Positions 35,408 through 45,226 of a stretch of DNA of 64,000 bases are shown here, piece by piece; positions within the stretch are counted from its first letter, which is position 1, and every line of letters begins with the position of its first letter. The DNA is from Carboxylicivirga linearis. GTDB taxonomy: Bacteria; Bacteroidota; Bacteroidia; Bacteroidales; Marinilabiliaceae. The DNA is taken from positions 248,001-312,000 of the forward strand of contig NZ_JAGUCO010000001.1 of NCBI RefSeq assembly GCF_018271995.1. Direction: 5' to 3'. The position numbers were made by a program, and so were the translations under genes. Below the pieces are notes generated by a model. That model had not been told where the DNA came from, did no database searches, and was given only the letters and a program-made list of their open reading frames with translations.

Positions 35408-38371
35408 ATGAAGCAATACTGGAAAAGCATTGAGGAATTAGTACCCGAAGAGGAGGTGGTGCAGGAGAAGAAATCTTCGTTTCTTCTTTCTGACGGGAAT
35501 GACTCTTCAAAAAATTCACGTCGCGATTTTCTGAAATATTTTGGATTTGGAATCGCTTCGGCTGCTGTTTTGGCCGGATGTGAACGTCCTGTGAAAAAAG
35601 CAATCCCATTATTAATACAACCCGAAGAAGTTAAACCTGGCACAGCCAATTATTACGCTTCTACCTTCTACGATGGTTCGGAAATGGTGCCTATACTAGT
35701 TAAGGTACGTGATGGAAGACCCATAAAAATTGAAGGAAATGACCTGTGCAAATTAACAGGTGGTGCAGCTTCTGCACGTATTCAGGCATCTTTACTGAAT
35801 TTATATGATGAGTCAAGACCCGCTCAACCAATGATTGACGGTAAACCTGCCTCATGGGAACAGGTAGATGCTGATATGATAAAGATTCTGGAAGAATGGG
35901 ATGCAAATAACGAATTTGTTATTCTTACTCCAACCTTGATAAGTCCATCGACACAAAAACTTATAAACGATTTCAAGGATAAATTTCCTTTTGTTGTTCA
36001 CGAAACATTTGATGCTTATTCGTATTCGGCATTACGTAAGGCTTTTGAACTTAATTATGGTAAGGCTATTATACCATCATATCGATTGGATGAAGCAAAG
36101 CTGGTAGTTGGGTTTAATGCTGATTTTTTAGGCACATGGTTACAACCAGTAGTTTTCGGACGTCAATATGCTGAGGCTCGAAAGTTAACTGGCGGAAAGC
36201 GTGAGATGATGCGCCATGTTCAGTTTGAGTCAACCATGACTCTTACCGGATCTAACGCCGATGAGCGGGTTCCAATGCCTGCTTTGGATGAGGCTCATTA
36301 TGTAGCGGCATTATTTTCTGTTTTAGCCAAGAAGGCGGGAGTGAACGTACCTTCAATAAAGGCTCCGGTTCAGATAGAAAAAATTGCAGAAGAACTCTGG
36401 CAGGCAAAAGGAAAATCACTAGTGCTTTCAGGAAGTAACAATGTAGATGTTCAGTCCCTAATTTGTGGTATAAATCATATATTAGAAAATGAAGGTCAAA
36501 CACTTCGATTAGATACTCCAATAAATTTATTTCAGGGTGATGATACAAAGTTAGATGCCCTGCTTAATAGAATAGAACTTGGTAAAGTTAGGGCTTTAAT
36601 GATGTGGGGTGCTAATCCATTATATCATGCTCCATTATCAGGAAGAATGCAAGCGGCTTTTGATAAAGTAGAATTAAAAATAGCTGCTCAGTCGCAACAA
36701 ACCGAATCAACTGTAGATTGTAAGTATGTGTTACCAACTCCACATTTCCTTGAAAGTTGGGATGATGCAGAACTGACACCCGGTTTATTTACTTTAACCC
36801 AACCTGCCATCAGACCAATATTTAAAACGCGGCATGCGCAGGAAAGTATAATGGCCTGGGCCGGAATGGAAGGAAAGTTCTATGATTACATAAAGCTTAA
36901 CTGGAAAGAAAATATTTATAATATCAACTTGGCAAAAGGAAAACAGTTTGAAACATTCTGGAAGACTTCCTTGCGTGACGGTTTAGTATTTGATGAAGAA
37001 AGAATGCAGACAGCACCTGCTTTTTCAGGTGTTGATACCAATATTGCTTCTCAATACAACAGTACAAAATCAGGTAATGATTTAGAATTAGTATTATATC
37101 AGAATGTTCCCATTGGAGACGGAACTCTGGCAAATAATCCTTGGTTACAGGAGTTACCTGATCCGGTGAGTCGTGTGTGTTGGGACAATTATGTGGCTGT
37201 TTCTCCTGCTTTTGCTGCATTACGAGGATGGTCTCAGGGAGATGTGGTAACAGTTAGTGGCATTGATTTGCCGGTGTTGATTCAACCTGGTCAGGCACGA
37301 AATACATTGGCTGTAGCACTTGGCTATGGGCGAAAGAATGCTGGGCGTGTTGCAACTGATTTAGGAAAAGATGTTTATCCTCTGGTTGAAATGAAGGATG
37401 GATATCGCCAGTATTTGGTACCTAAGGTAGAAGCGGTAGCAACAGGTTCTACTTATGAGTTAGCCGCAACGCAATCGCATCATTCCATGGAAGGTAGAGC
37501 TTTGGTAAGAGAAACAACCATTGCAGAATATTTGAAGAATCCGGCTTCCGGAAATGAGATGCATGAAAAAGTTGAGAAGCTACATACTTCCCTTTATCAT
37601 GAACATGATTATAAGGGGCATCACTGGGGAATGGCGATTGACTTACATTCTTGTATTGGTTGTAATGCTTGTGTGGTAGCTTGTTCAGCTGAAAATAATG
37701 TGCCGGTGGTTGGACGAAATGAGGTGCGTCGATCACATGAGATGCATTGGATTCGTTTGGATAGATATTATGCGGGTGATTCAGATAATCCAGAGGTGGT
37801 TCGTCAGCCTGTGATGTGTCAGCATTGCGATAATGCACCATGTGAAAATGTGTGTCCGGTAGCTGCCACCAACCATAGCTCTGAAGGTATCAACCAAATG
37901 GCTTATAATCGTTGTATCGGAACAAGATATTGTAATAATAACTGTCCTTACAAGGTGCGTCGTTTCAACTGGTATGATTACACAGGAGCTGATACGATTC
38001 CAAATAACAGAGTGGATCCTGCCGGTATGACACTGGATTTAAAACGAATGGTTTTGAATCCTGATGTAACCGTTCGGGCTAAAGGAGTAATTGAAAAATG
38101 CTCGATGTGTATTCAGCGTATTCAGGAGAAAAAGCTGACAGCTAAGCGTGAAGGCCGAATGTTGGAAGATGGTGAAATTAAAACGGCTTGTCAGCAAACA
38201 TGTCCGGCTAATGCCATCACATTCGGAGATATGAATGATGAGAACAGCAATATTTCAAAATTGTTGAAGGATGCACGTCAATATGGATTATTGGAAGAGC
38301 TGCATACTTTGCCATCTGTTGTTTATCTGTCTAAAGTTAGAAATAAAGATCAAAATAAAACGCTAAGCTAA
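35408..38371 (+). CDS. actB: Alternative complex III subunit ActB, molybdopterin-type iron-sulfur protein
   Basis: 987 residues. [22 protein letters not shown] at about 38-59 is a twin-arginine signal with a lipobox Cys. Residues about 65-700 resemble a molybdopterin oxidoreductase but belong to the ActB family, which has lost the cofactor. Residues about 740-970 are a ferredoxin-like domain with four clusters: [37 protein letters not shown], and CSMCIQ...CQQTCP, giving three [4Fe-4S] and one [3Fe-4S] in studied ACIII. It lies on the periplasmic side. The stop overlaps the actC start (TAATG). Confidence 0.95.
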   Translation: MKQYWKSIEELVPEEEVVQEKKSSFLLSDGNDSSKNSRRDFLKYFGFGIASAAVLAGCERPVKKAIPLLIQPEEVKPGTANYYASTFYDGSEMVPILVKVRDGRPIKIEGNDLCKLTGGAASARIQASLLNLYDESRPAQPMIDGKPASWEQVDADMIKILEEWDANNEFVILTPTLISPSTQKLINDFKDKFPFVVHETFDAYSYSALRKAFELNYGKAIIPSYRLDEAKLVVGFNADFLGTWLQPVVFGRQYAEARKLTGGKREMMRHVQFESTMTLTGSNADERVPMPALDEAHYVAALFSVLAKKAGVNVPSIKAPVQIEKIAEELWQAKGKSLVLSGSNNVDVQSLICGINHILENEGQTLRLDTPINLFQGDDTKLDALLNRIELGKVRALMMWGANPLYHAPLSGRMQAAFDKVELKIAAQSQQTESTVDCKYVLPTPHFLESWDDAELTPGLFTLTQPAIRPIFKTRHAQESIMAWAGMEGKFYDYIKLNWKENIYNINLAKGKQFETFWKTSLRDGLVFDEERMQTAPAFSGVDTNIASQYNSTKSGNDLELVLYQNVPIGDGTLANNPWLQELPDPVSRVCWDNYVAVSPAFAALRGWSQGDVVTVSGIDLPVLIQPGQARNTLAVALGYGRKNAGRVATDLGKDVYPLVEMKDGYRQYLVPKVEAVATGSTYELAATQSHHSMEGRALVRETTIAEYLKNPASGNEMHEKVEKLHTSLYHEHDYKGHHWGMAIDLHSCIGCNACVVACSAENNVPVVGRNEVRRSHEMHWIRLDRYYAGDSDNPEVVRQPVMCQHCDNAPCENVCPVAATNHSSEGINQMAYNRCIGTRYCNNNCPYKVRRFNWYDYTGADTIPNNRVDPAGMTLDLKRMVLNPDVTVRAKGVIEKCSMCIQRIQEKKLTAKREGRMLEDGEIKTACQQTCPANAITFGDMNDENSNISKLLKDARQYGLLEELHTLPSVVYLSKVRNKDQNKTLS

Positions 38372-39738
38372 TGTACGTATCGCCAGTAAGAGAACCGCTC
38401 ATTAGCGGAGAAAAAAGCTATAGTAAAGTCACTGAGGAGATATATGCGCCAATGACCGGGCGACCGGGAAAAACCTGGTATGCCGGTTTAACGTTGGCAC
38501 TCATAGCCTTAATGTTTGGCTTGTTTTCCATTTTTGTTACCGTTTGGGATGGTATTGGAACCTGGGGTCTTAACAGAACCATTGGATGGGGTTGGGGAAT
38601 TACCAACTTTGTGTGGTGGGTAGGTATTGGTCACGCAGGAACCTTTATCTCAGCCATCTTATTGTTGTTTCGTCAGAAATGGCGTACTTCTATCAACCGA
38701 AGTGCTGAAGCAATGACCATATTTGCCGTAATGTGTGCCGGGTTATTTCCGTTGATTCACATGGGGCGTTTACCATTAGGATTTTTCATCTTCCCATATC
38801 CTAATACCAGAGATGTTTGGGTAAACTTTAACTCCCCTCTTCTATGGGACGTTTTCGCTATCTCAACATATTTGACAGTTTCACTGCTTTTCTGGTATAT
38901 GGGATTGATTCCTGATATCGGTACTATTCGTGACAGACTGAAAAATGGTATCAAGAAAAAGATCTATGCCTTCTTAAGTTTTGGATGGACAGGTTCGGCT
39001 CGTCACTGGATGCGTCATGAGTCAATGAGTTTAATATTGGCTGGTTTGGCTGCTCCATTAGTTTTATCAGTGCACACTATTGTAAGTTTCGACTTTGCAA
39101 CTTCGGTAATACCTGGTTGGCACACTACAATCTTTCCACCTTACTTTGTTTCAGGTGCTGTATTCTCGGGTTTTGCAATGGTATTAACGCTAATGATAAT
39201 TACCCGTAAAGCCATTAATCTCGAAGATTATATCACCAAATCGCACTTGGAGTCGATGAATAAAATCATCATTGCAACCGGGTCGATTGTGGGAATAGCC
39301 TATATAACTGAGTTGTTTATCGCCTGGTATTCAGGAGTTATTTATGAGCAATATGCTTTTATCAACCGCGCCTTTGGTCCATATTGGTGGGCCTATTGGA
39401 TTATGATGACTTGTAATGTGATAACTCCTCAGCTATTCTGGATAAAAAGTATACGTCGAAGTTTTACAGCCACTTTTATCATTTCCATTTTTGTGAATAT
39501 TGGTATGTGGTTCGAGCGCTTCGTAATTATTGTTACCTCTCTGCATCGCGACTTTCTTCCATCGAGTTGGAGTATGTACTCACCAACCTGGGTTGAAGTA
39601 GGAATCTATTTAGGAACATTTGGTTTGTTCTTTACTCTCTTCTTCTTGTTCATTCGTTTCTTCCCGGTAATTGCTATTGCTGAGGTTAAGAGTGTATTGA
39701 AGACTTCTGCAGAGAAATTTATTAAAAAAGGAAAATAA
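38371..39738 (+). CDS. actC: Alternative complex III subunit ActC, NrfD/PsrC-like membrane protein
   Basis: 455 residues with about ten membrane helices. The NrfD/PsrC family signature is seen in [21 protein letters not shown] near 85-105 and [12 protein letters not shown] near 125-137. It forms one of the two quinol-oxidising membrane subunits of ACIII; the second is ActF. It is translated from an overlapping TAATG with actB. ActD follows after 6 bp. Length and topology fit the Flavobacterium and Rhodothermus ActC. Confidence 0.93.
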   Translation: MYVSPVREPLISGEKSYSKVTEEIYAPMTGRPGKTWYAGLTLALIALMFGLFSIFVTVWDGIGTWGLNRTIGWGWGITNFVWWVGIGHAGTFISAILLLFRQKWRTSINRSAEAMTIFAVMCAGLFPLIHMGRLPLGFFIFPYPNTRDVWVNFNSPLLWDVFAISTYLTVSLLFWYMGLIPDIGTIRDRLKNGIKKKIYAFLSFGWTGSARHWMRHESMSLILAGLAAPLVLSVHTIVSFDFATSVIPGWHTTIFPPYFVSGAVFSGFAMVLTLMIITRKAINLEDYITKSHLESMNKIIIATGSIVGIAYITELFIAWYSGVIYEQYAFINRAFGPYWWAYWIMMTCNVITPQLFWIKSIRRSFTATFIISIFVNIGMWFERFVIIVTSLHRDFLPSSWSMYSPTWVEVGIYLGTFGLFFTLFFLFIRFFPVIAIAEVKSVLKTSAEKFIKKGK

Positions 39739-39744
39739 AGAGCT

Positions 39745-40266
39745 ATGAAGAATAAGACATACGTTTCAGGATATTTTCCGGATGATAAGGATCTGATTAT
39801 TGCCATTAAAGAGCTACAGGAAAAAAATGTGGATATCACTGATGTGCGCACCCCATTTCCTGTGCATGGATTAGATAAAGTATTAAAGATGCGTAGATCG
39901 AGGCTGCCACGTGCCGGCTTTATTGCAGGTACAATAGGTGCTGTTATCGGCTTTGGTTTTCAGGCTTGGGTTTTTACAGAGGCATGGCCACTCAATTTTG
40001 GTGGTAAGCCCTATTTGTCGGTACCTTCTTTTGTTCCCGTAACCTTTGAGCTAACGGTTCTGTTTGCCGCTTTTGCCTTGGTATTTGGGTTCTTATTAAG
40101 AAGTCATCTGGGGCCGGGAGCTGATAATCATATTTTTGATGAGGAGGTAACCAACGATCGTTTTCAGATATTACTGGAAGCCAAAGACGGACAAGTAGAT
40201 TCTTTGCAGGAATCTTTACAGTCGGTTGGAGCATTAGGAGTTCAATTACACGAAGTTAAATCATAA
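39745..40266 (+). CDS. actD: Alternative complex III subunit ActD (DUF3341)
   Basis: 173 residues. The N-terminal 45 residues (VSGYFPDDKDLIIAIKELQEKNVDITDVRTPFPVHGLDK) form the soluble DUF3341 head, followed by two membrane helices at about 55-75 and 95-125 with the usual FGLLLRSHLGPGA-like loop (FGFLLRSHLGPGADNH). The C-terminus is a short soluble domain. ActD is a structural subunit without cofactors. It is 6 bp after actC and 9 bp before actF. Confidence 0.92.
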   Translation: MKNKTYVSGYFPDDKDLIIAIKELQEKNVDITDVRTPFPVHGLDKVLKMRRSRLPRAGFIAGTIGAVIGFGFQAWVFTEAWPLNFGGKPYLSVPSFVPVTFELTVLFAAFALVFGFLLRSHLGPGADNHIFDEEVTNDRFQILLEAKDGQVDSLQESLQSVGALGVQLHEVKS

Positions 40267-40275
40267 ACGATAATC

Positions 40276-41442
40276 ATGTATAAGTCATTTGAATTTACGC
40301 AAAAACTAAAAACCTTTTTGATTGCGCTAATGGTTATCGGAGCTGTATTAACGATTGCCGGGGTGTTTCTCAATCTGGACCATACTCATCGAATATGGGC
40401 CAATGTGTTATTGAATGGGTTTTACTTTACAGCCATTGCAATGAGTGCATTCTTTTTTGTGGTGGTGCATATATTAGGAGAATCGGGTTGGCATACTACT
40501 ATTCAGCGTATTCCCGAAGCCATGGGACAATATGTTCCATTTGGCGGAGTGATTATGTTGCTGGTATTAGTGGGTATGCACGATATTTACCATTGGACGC
40601 ATATCGATCCTGATGATACCGTACTGCTGGGAAAAGCTCCTTTTCTGAATCCTCTTTTCTTTAGTGTCAGAACGGTTGTTTATATATTAGTTTGGACATT
40701 ATTAGTTCGTAAAATACGCAAGCTTTCATTGGCATCCGACGAATCAACCGATATAAAGTTATTTACCCGCAGTCGTAATTGGGCAGGTATCTTTATAGTG
40801 TTATTTGCCATAACCAGTTCTACTTCGGCCTGGGATTGGATCATGTCTATCGACTCACATTGGTATAGTACTTTATTCGGTTGGTATATTTTTGTCAGCA
40901 CTTTTGTGGCAGCAGTGTCTGTTATCATCATTCTGCTGTTTGTATTGCGTCGAATGGGATATATGGATCATGTGAATGATGAGCATATGCATGACTTGGG
41001 AAAATATTTGTTCGGCTTTAGTATTTTTTGGATGTACCTGTGGATTTCGCAATACTTATTGATATGGTACAGTAACATACCGGAAGAGACAATTTATTAT
41101 GTAACGCGTCAGAATGATTTTGAACTGATTTTCTGGGCTAATGTGATCATTAATTTCTTAGCACCATTTTTAATTCTTATGCCTCGAGGAACCAAGCGTA
41201 AGATGAACTGGTTGTTGATTGCTGCCATCATTGTTTTTGTGGGGCACTGGATTGATATGTATGTAGCCATTTGGCCCGGAGCTATTGGGCATGCCGAATT
41301 TGGGGTTCTTGAAATTGGGATGACTATTTTAGTGGCTGGTATTTTTCTATTCCTGTTTTTTAAACAGTTTGCAAAGGCACCCGTTGTGCCTGAGAATCAC
41401 CCGTACTTTAAAGAGAGTTTTGACTATGACAATATTCGCTAA
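40276..41442 (+). CDS. actF: Alternative complex III subunit ActF, quinol-binding membrane protein
   Basis: 388 residues with about ten hydrophobic segments. ESGWHTTIQRIPEAMGQYVPFGG near 73-95 and SSTSAWDWIMSIDSHWYSTLFGWYIF near 180-205 are ActF landmarks; the latter holds conserved Asp and His residues. ActF is the ActC-like second membrane subunit of the quinol:cytochrome c oxidoreductase. In the ActABCDEF gene order used in Flavobacterium and Rhodothermus it is last. Here it precedes the ActE cytochrome, separated from it by 4 bp. Confidence 0.9.
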   Translation: MYKSFEFTQKLKTFLIALMVIGAVLTIAGVFLNLDHTHRIWANVLLNGFYFTAIAMSAFFFVVVHILGESGWHTTIQRIPEAMGQYVPFGGVIMLLVLVGMHDIYHWTHIDPDDTVLLGKAPFLNPLFFSVRTVVYILVWTLLVRKIRKLSLASDESTDIKLFTRSRNWAGIFIVLFAITSSTSAWDWIMSIDSHWYSTLFGWYIFVSTFVAAVSVIIILLFVLRRMGYMDHVNDEHMHDLGKYLFGFSIFWMYLWISQYLLIWYSNIPEETIYYVTRQNDFELIFWANVIINFLAPFLILMPRGTKRKMNWLLIAAIIVFVGHWIDMYVAIWPGAIGHAEFGVLEIGMTILVAGIFLFLFFKQFAKAPVVPENHPYFKESFDYDNIR

Positions 41443-41446
41443 CGAT

Positions 41447-42007
41447 ATGAAGAAACCAATAAAGATATTCAGTTTGGGAGTGGCCTTAATTGCTTTGATG
41501 GCTTCGTGCGATAAAAATCGTAATCATCCGGGATATAGCTATTTTCCTGATATGGAAAATTCGCAAGCCTATGAAACGTATGCTGAGAGTCCGGTTTGGG
41601 AAGACGGTAAAACCAATCAGTTGCCTCCTGAAGGAACAGTGCCTCGTGAGATGATTCCTTTCGATTTCGAAAAAACTGACGTTAATCGTACATGGGCTGG
41701 ACAAGAGTTGGAAAATCCATACCATGGCGAAGCTGAAATAGTAGAGAGAGGTAAAGAACTATATGGTATTTATTGTATCAATTGTCATGGTGATAATGGG
41801 GATGGGAAAGGGTTTTTATACACTTCCGGTAAATATCCATATCCTCCGGCTACCTTATTATCCGATAAGATTAAAGATAATCCCGATGGAGAAATATTTC
41901 ATGTAATTACCGTTGGATTTGGGATGATGGGATCACATGCGGCTCAGGTAATTCCCGATGACCGATGGAAGATCATAAGTTATATTCGGCAAGAACTGCA
42001 TCAATAA
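41447..42007 (+). CDS. actE: Alternative complex III subunit ActE, monoheme cytochrome c lipoprotein
   Basis: 186 residues from ATG 41447; an upstream in-frame start at 41369 would overlap actF. The N-terminus MKKPIKIFSLGVALIALMASC is a lipoprotein signal (lipobox MASC), so the protein is anchored to a membrane. One heme c site, GIYCINCHGDNGDGKG near 110-125, begins a class I cytochrome c domain; GFGMMGSHA near 160 supplies the distal Met. It passes electrons out of ACIII. It is the last gene of the act operon and is followed by a terminator. Confidence 0.9.
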   Translation: MKKPIKIFSLGVALIALMASCDKNRNHPGYSYFPDMENSQAYETYAESPVWEDGKTNQLPPEGTVPREMIPFDFEKTDVNRTWAGQELENPYHGEAEIVERGKELYGIYCINCHGDNGDGKGFLYTSGKYPYPPATLLSDKIKDNPDGEIFHVITVGFGMMGSHAAQVIPDDRWKIISYIRQELHQ

Positions 42008-42023
42008 TAGTTTGTTAATAATA

Positions 42024-42060
42024 AAGAAGCCACCAGAGCAATTAGCAATGGTGGCTTCTT
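42024..42060. terminator. Bidirectional terminator after the ACIII operon
   Basis: AAGAAGCCACCA and TGGTGGCTTCTT form a 12-bp perfect stem with a 13-nt loop, between convergent genes. An AT-rich, T-containing tail follows on both strands. Confidence 0.75.
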
Positions 42061-42077
42061 ATTATATATGATATTTC

Positions 42078-42818
42078 TTATAATCTGATACCTTCTGAAG
42101 AAACAGGTACAACCACACTTTCATTTGCCTCCTGATGAGTTGTTGAAGCCAAATTATTATTCGTTGTGCCTTCTTCCTGATAGGCTTCTTTTACTTTATC
42201 TTCTTTATTAGATTCCTGTACACGCATAGCAAGAGCATTTTGGATATTGATTCTACGCCCGTTTTTAAACGACATGATAAATGCATCTTCGAAGCCCATG
42301 TCTCTAACCACATCAAGAAATTCATCAGCCTCTTTATAATCTATAAATTCACCTAAAGTAAACTGGTTAATTCCTTCATAAGTATCCTGTTTAATGCCGA
42401 GTAGATTATCTTCATATTTATCAAGATCAATACCTGTGTAGGCACCAATTTGAATAGCAAAGATAATGCCGTCATAATCTTCTTTAGGTATGGCTCCTTT
42501 ATGTGTATTGTAAATTATGTGACTTACAGTGTCCTCTTCTACCGGTTGCTCAGGTACTGTATCTTTAGGAGTGACCACTTCAGCTTGTAGAGGTGCTTTC
42601 TCTATAGAACTACCTATTCCGGGAAGCATAATCAATCCTTTAAACAATAGAATTGAAAGTAAGGACACGAAAAATACAAGTTGAAAATATAAACTCCTGC
42701 GGAGTGTGCCTATTTTAGAAGATTGCTTTTGGCTGGATGAACGTAAGCGCTGGACTTCTTTTTCCATAGCTTCAATCCGAAGCCTTGTTTTTTGCTCGTT
42801 GAACTCGTTTTCGGACAT
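42078..42818 (-). CDS. Membrane-anchored SPOR-like protein
   Basis: 246 residues from ATG 42818; a GTG start at 42839 would add seven residues. A coiled N-terminal region (EQKTRLRIEAMEKEVQRLR) is followed by one membrane segment (FQLVFFVSLLSILLFKGLI) at about 45-63. A disordered acidic linker comes next, then a SPOR-type fold at about 115-200: IIFAIQIGAYTGI, QFTLGEFIDYKEADEFLDVV, GFEDAFIMSF. SPOR domains bind denuded peptidoglycan at division sites. It is probably an inner-membrane protein with a periplasmic C-terminus. No division genes neighbour it. Confidence 0.75.
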   Translation of the reverse strand: MSENEFNEQKTRLRIEAMEKEVQRLRSSSQKQSSKIGTLRRSLYFQLVFFVSLLSILLFKGLIMLPGIGSSIEKAPLQAEVVTPKDTVPEQPVEEDTVSHIIYNTHKGAIPKEDYDGIIFAIQIGAYTGIDLDKYEDNLLGIKQDTYEGINQFTLGEFIDYKEADEFLDVVRDMGFEDAFIMSFKNGRRINIQNALAMRVQESNKEDKVKEAYQEEGTTNNNLASTTHQEANESVVVPVSSEGIRL

Positions 42819-42950
42819 GTCAGGTGTTTTATTTAGCACTAAAATAGTTTAAAAAACTATGATTCAATACAAATTCTTCTTTTTTTACCCTTAAAACCCC
42901 TGATTTGTTTCTAAATAGGTGTTAAATTCAATTAATTTGGTGATTTTAGT

Positions 42951-43565
42951 CTAAAATCCTGCCGATTGAAGCACTTCCAGAATGGATGGGTAAGTGTTTT
43001 GTTTGATATCATCCAATTTTGTAACAGCTAACCATTGCGCACTAACAATATTTTCCTCAGTCTGTGGAACAGGTTCTGTAATGGCATTAAATTTCATCAT
43101 ATACCAAACGGTTTCCTTTAAATAATTGATACCTTTTTGTTGGTATGTATGAAAAGTAGAGCATAGTTTATATTCAAGCTGCAACGGAGTTATGCCACAT
43201 TCTTCTGTAACTTCCCGTAAGGCTGTTTCTTCAATGCTTTCATCTAATTCGGCCTTGCCTTTGGGTAAGTCATATACACCCAACCGATGTATTACCAATA
43301 AATCATCATTAGCATTTGAAACTAACCCTCCGGCTGCCACAATAAATTTATAGCATTTTTTCAGTTCAGTTAATAACTGATCTTTGGGTCTTCCGTACAA
43401 AAAAGCCTTTTGTAAATCAGTATTGTCTTCAAACGACTCAATAAATAACTTCAACTCATGATGCGAGGTAAATTTATGTAATGCATCAAAGTCGTTAGAA
43501 ATAAGGTCTTGTTCTAACGAGTCGGTTAAAAAAAGTATTCTATCCTTGAAAAAAACTTTATACAT
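42951..43565 (-). CDS. NUDIX hydrolase
   Basis: 204 residues from ATG 43565 (MYKVFFKDRILF). Starts further upstream (43574, 43601) run into the opposite pyrE gene. The Nudix box GKAELDESIEETALREVTEECG, near residues 115-136, matches GX5EX7REUXEEXGU fully. The N-terminal 70 residues form a separate domain typical of Bacteroidota NUDIX proteins. These enzymes cleave nucleoside diphosphate-X bonds; the substrate is unknown. It is divergent from pyrE with start codons only 8 bp apart, so each promoter must lie in or near the other gene. Confidence 0.88.
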   Translation of the reverse strand: MYKVFFKDRILFLTDSLEQDLISNDFDALHKFTSHHELKLFIESFEDNTDLQKAFLYGRPKDQLLTELKKCYKFIVAAGGLVSNANDDLLVIHRLGVYDLPKGKAELDESIEETALREVTEECGITPLQLEYKLCSTFHTYQQKGINYLKETVWYMMKFNAITEPVPQTEENIVSAQWLAVTKLDDIKQNTYPSILEVLQSAGF

Positions 43566-43572
43566 TTGCGAC

Positions 43573-44205
43573 ATGGAAAAATTAGCAGAAATCATAGCCA
43601 ATCAGCTGTTGCAAATTAAGGCAATTAAGTTGCAACCTGCAAACCCATTTACATGGGCATCGGGATGGAAATCGCCAATTTATTGCGATAACCGTAAAGC
43701 ACTTTCGTATCCTGAAGTGCGTGATTTTATTAAGTTACAATTTGCTCGTCTGGTGATGGAGATGTATCCTGAAGTGGATGTTATTGCGGGTGTGGCAACA
43801 GGCGCTATTGCACAAGGTGCTTTGGTGGCCGATTCAATTAATAAGCCATTTATCTATATCCGTTCATCGGCCAAGTCGCATGGTATGACTAACCTTATTG
43901 AAGGTGATTTGCAACCAGGGCAAAAAGTGGTTGTGATTGAAGATTTGATTTCAACTGGAGGAAGTAGCTTAAAAGCTGTTGAAGCCATTCGTGAAGCCGG
44001 AGCTGAAGTAATGGGTATGTTAGCTATTTTTACTTATGGCTTTGGTGTTGCTGAAGAAGCTTTTAAAACAGCTAATGTTGACTTAACAACTTTAAGCTCG
44101 TATGAGCAAATGATTCCATCTGCCAAAGAGTCAGGTTATGTATCAGCTGACGATGTGGCTACTCTGCAGGAATGGAGAAAAGATCCTGCCAGCTGGAAGA
44201 AGTAA
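43573..44205 (+). CDS. pyrE: Orotate phosphoribosyltransferase
   Basis: 210 residues from ATG 43573; an in-frame ATG at 43546 lies inside the divergent NUDIX gene. The enzyme converts orotate and PRPP to orotidine 5'-phosphate in pyrimidine synthesis. FTWASGWKSPIYCDNRKALSYP near 22-43 is the OPRTase signature, and VVVIEDLISTGGSSL near 117-131 is the PRPP-binding loop. The C-terminal extension (SAKESGYVSADDVATLQEWRKDP) is common in Bacteroidota. The -7-like TACATTTG at 43561-43568 would leave almost no leader, so the true promoter is unclear. Confidence 0.95.
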   Translation: MEKLAEIIANQLLQIKAIKLQPANPFTWASGWKSPIYCDNRKALSYPEVRDFIKLQFARLVMEMYPEVDVIAGVATGAIAQGALVADSINKPFIYIRSSAKSHGMTNLIEGDLQPGQKVVVIEDLISTGGSSLKAVEAIREAGAEVMGMLAIFTYGFGVAEEAFKTANVDLTTLSSYEQMIPSAKESGYVSADDVATLQEWRKDPASWKK

Positions 44206-44224
44206 GATATTTATGCATAAACTC

Positions 44225-44256
44225 AGAGCAAGTCAGGTAATGGCTTGCTCTTTTAT
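44225..44256 (+). terminator. Terminator of pyrE
   Basis: AGAGCAAGTCA (44225-44235) pairs with TGGCTTGCTCT (44241-44251), one G-U pair, 5-nt loop, followed by TTTATTTT. Confidence 0.78.
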
Positions 44257-44264
44257 TTTACGCT

Positions 44265-44675
44265 ATGACTAAGTTTGAAAGCAAAGTAAAAAAATCAGCG
44301 TATCCAGCTGAAACTATTTATAATTTTTTGGGCGATTTTGATCATTTTGGTGATTTAATTCCTAAAGACAAAATTAGCAATTGGAAGTCGGAAGGCGATA
44401 GTTGTCGATTTACCATTGATCCGGTTGGTGAAGTGGGATTGCGAATTATTGAAAAAGAAGAAAACAAAACCATTAAGTTTACAGCTGAGGGTAAAACGCC
44501 TTTTAATTTCTTTTTGTGGATTCAGTTAAAAGAAGTGGCCGAAGACGATACCCGCGTAAAGTTGACCATCAAGGCTGATATGAATCCGATGATTAAAATG
44601 GTTGCCAGCAAACCAATTAATAAGTTCCTGGAAGTTCTTTCTGATGCAATTGCCAATCATCAATACGATAAATAA
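44265..44675 (+). CDS. SRPBCC-fold (START-like) protein
   Basis: 136 residues. The pattern ESKVKKSAYPAETIYNFLGDFDHFGDLIP (strand, two short helices), then CRFTIDPVGEVGLRIIEKEENKTIKFTAEG (strands) and a long C-terminal helix (NPMIKMVASKPINKFLEVLSDAIANHQ) fits the SRPBCC/polyketide-cyclase superfamily, whose members bind a hydrophobic ligand in a deep cavity. Ligand unknown. It is 60 bp after pyrE but behind its terminator. REP-like hairpins follow its stop codon. Confidence 0.75.
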   Translation: MTKFESKVKKSAYPAETIYNFLGDFDHFGDLIPKDKISNWKSEGDSCRFTIDPVGEVGLRIIEKEENKTIKFTAEGKTPFNFFLWIQLKEVAEDDTRVKLTIKADMNPMIKMVASKPINKFLEVLSDAIANHQYDK

Positions 44676-44679
44676 TTAC

Positions 44680-44770
44680 TACAGGTAGTCCCGGAGGGAC
44701 GCCTGTAATAGCATCGTACGAAAGTGCAATGTTGTTGATGATAATCAGATAGTCCCGCAGGGATGCCTGT
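44680..44770. repeat. REP-like hairpin doublet
   Basis: Copy 1 (44680-44707) reads ACAGG-TA-GTCCC-gga-GGGAC-G-CCTGT and is nearly a perfect palindrome. Copy 2 (44746-44770) has the same centre (GTCCC-gca-GGGAT) and a decayed outer arm, in the same orientation 65 bp on. Short GC-rich hairpins of this kind occur as dispersed extragenic repeats in Bacteroidota. Confidence 0.75.
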
Positions 44771-44833
44771 AAAGAATTTAGGCTAATTTTATTCCATCTT
44801 TATATAATAGTATAAATAAGATGCGAACCTTAT

Positions 44834-44871
44834 GGCAGCTAATAGCTAATAGCCATTGGCTGATGGCTATT
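44834..44871. repeat. Dispersed AGCTAATAGCC repeat word
   Basis: GCAGCTAATAGCTAATAGCC followed by ATTGGCTGATGGCTAT is the reverse complement of the words seen near 14360-14390 and 13664-13695. It forms internal hairpins around AGCCATTGGCT and lies at the 3' end of the Xre-like gene. Confidence 0.6.
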
Positions 44872-45226
44872 ATTCCTCCTTATTCAACTCGTCTTTTATA
44901 AGTTGTTCTATCTTTTCGAGTTTACCAAGGGGGATTGAATTAATAGTTTTTACCAAATCTATCTCATTATCTGTTTGCCGAAGACTGTTCAGAGGATGCT
45001 CGGCTTCAAGTTCTGATTTCGAATCCGGAATCCAGGCAACTACATCATTAGGAGTACATTTTAATAAAATACATAATTTCTCAAGATGAATCATGCCTAA
45101 ACGTTTCACTTTGTTGTTTTTGATGCGCGAGGCTAATGTGTCAGAAAAACCTGCATTACGCAAATAGGTGAAAGGATGAGCTATACCCCGTGCCTTAAAA
45201 ATGCGATCAAATCGATAGATTAACAT
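44870..45226 (-). CDS. Cro/C1 (Xre)-type DNA-binding protein
   Basis: 118 residues. An HTH_26/Cro-C1-type domain fills about 1-70: FTYLRNAGFSDTLASRIKNNKVKRLGMIHLEKLCILLKCTPNDVVAW. The 'LekLC..L.cTpnDv..w.p' phrase is the family signature. The C-terminal part (LRQTDNEIDLVKTINSIPLGKLEKIEQLIKDEL) is a charged helix likely used for oligomerisation. No toxin gene is coupled to it on either side, so a free-standing regulator is likelier than an antitoxin. Its targets are unknown. A 360-bp gap precedes it on its upstream side. Confidence 0.85.
   Translation of the reverse strand: MLIYRFDRIFKARGIAHPFTYLRNAGFSDTLASRIKNNKVKRLGMIHLEKLCILLKCTPNDVVAWIPDSKSELEAEHPLNSLRQTDNEIDLVKTINSIPLGKLEKIEQLIKDELNKEE

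Noticed and set aside
37449-37841. 130-residue minus-strand ORF
   Set aside because: Shadow of the actB ferredoxin region.
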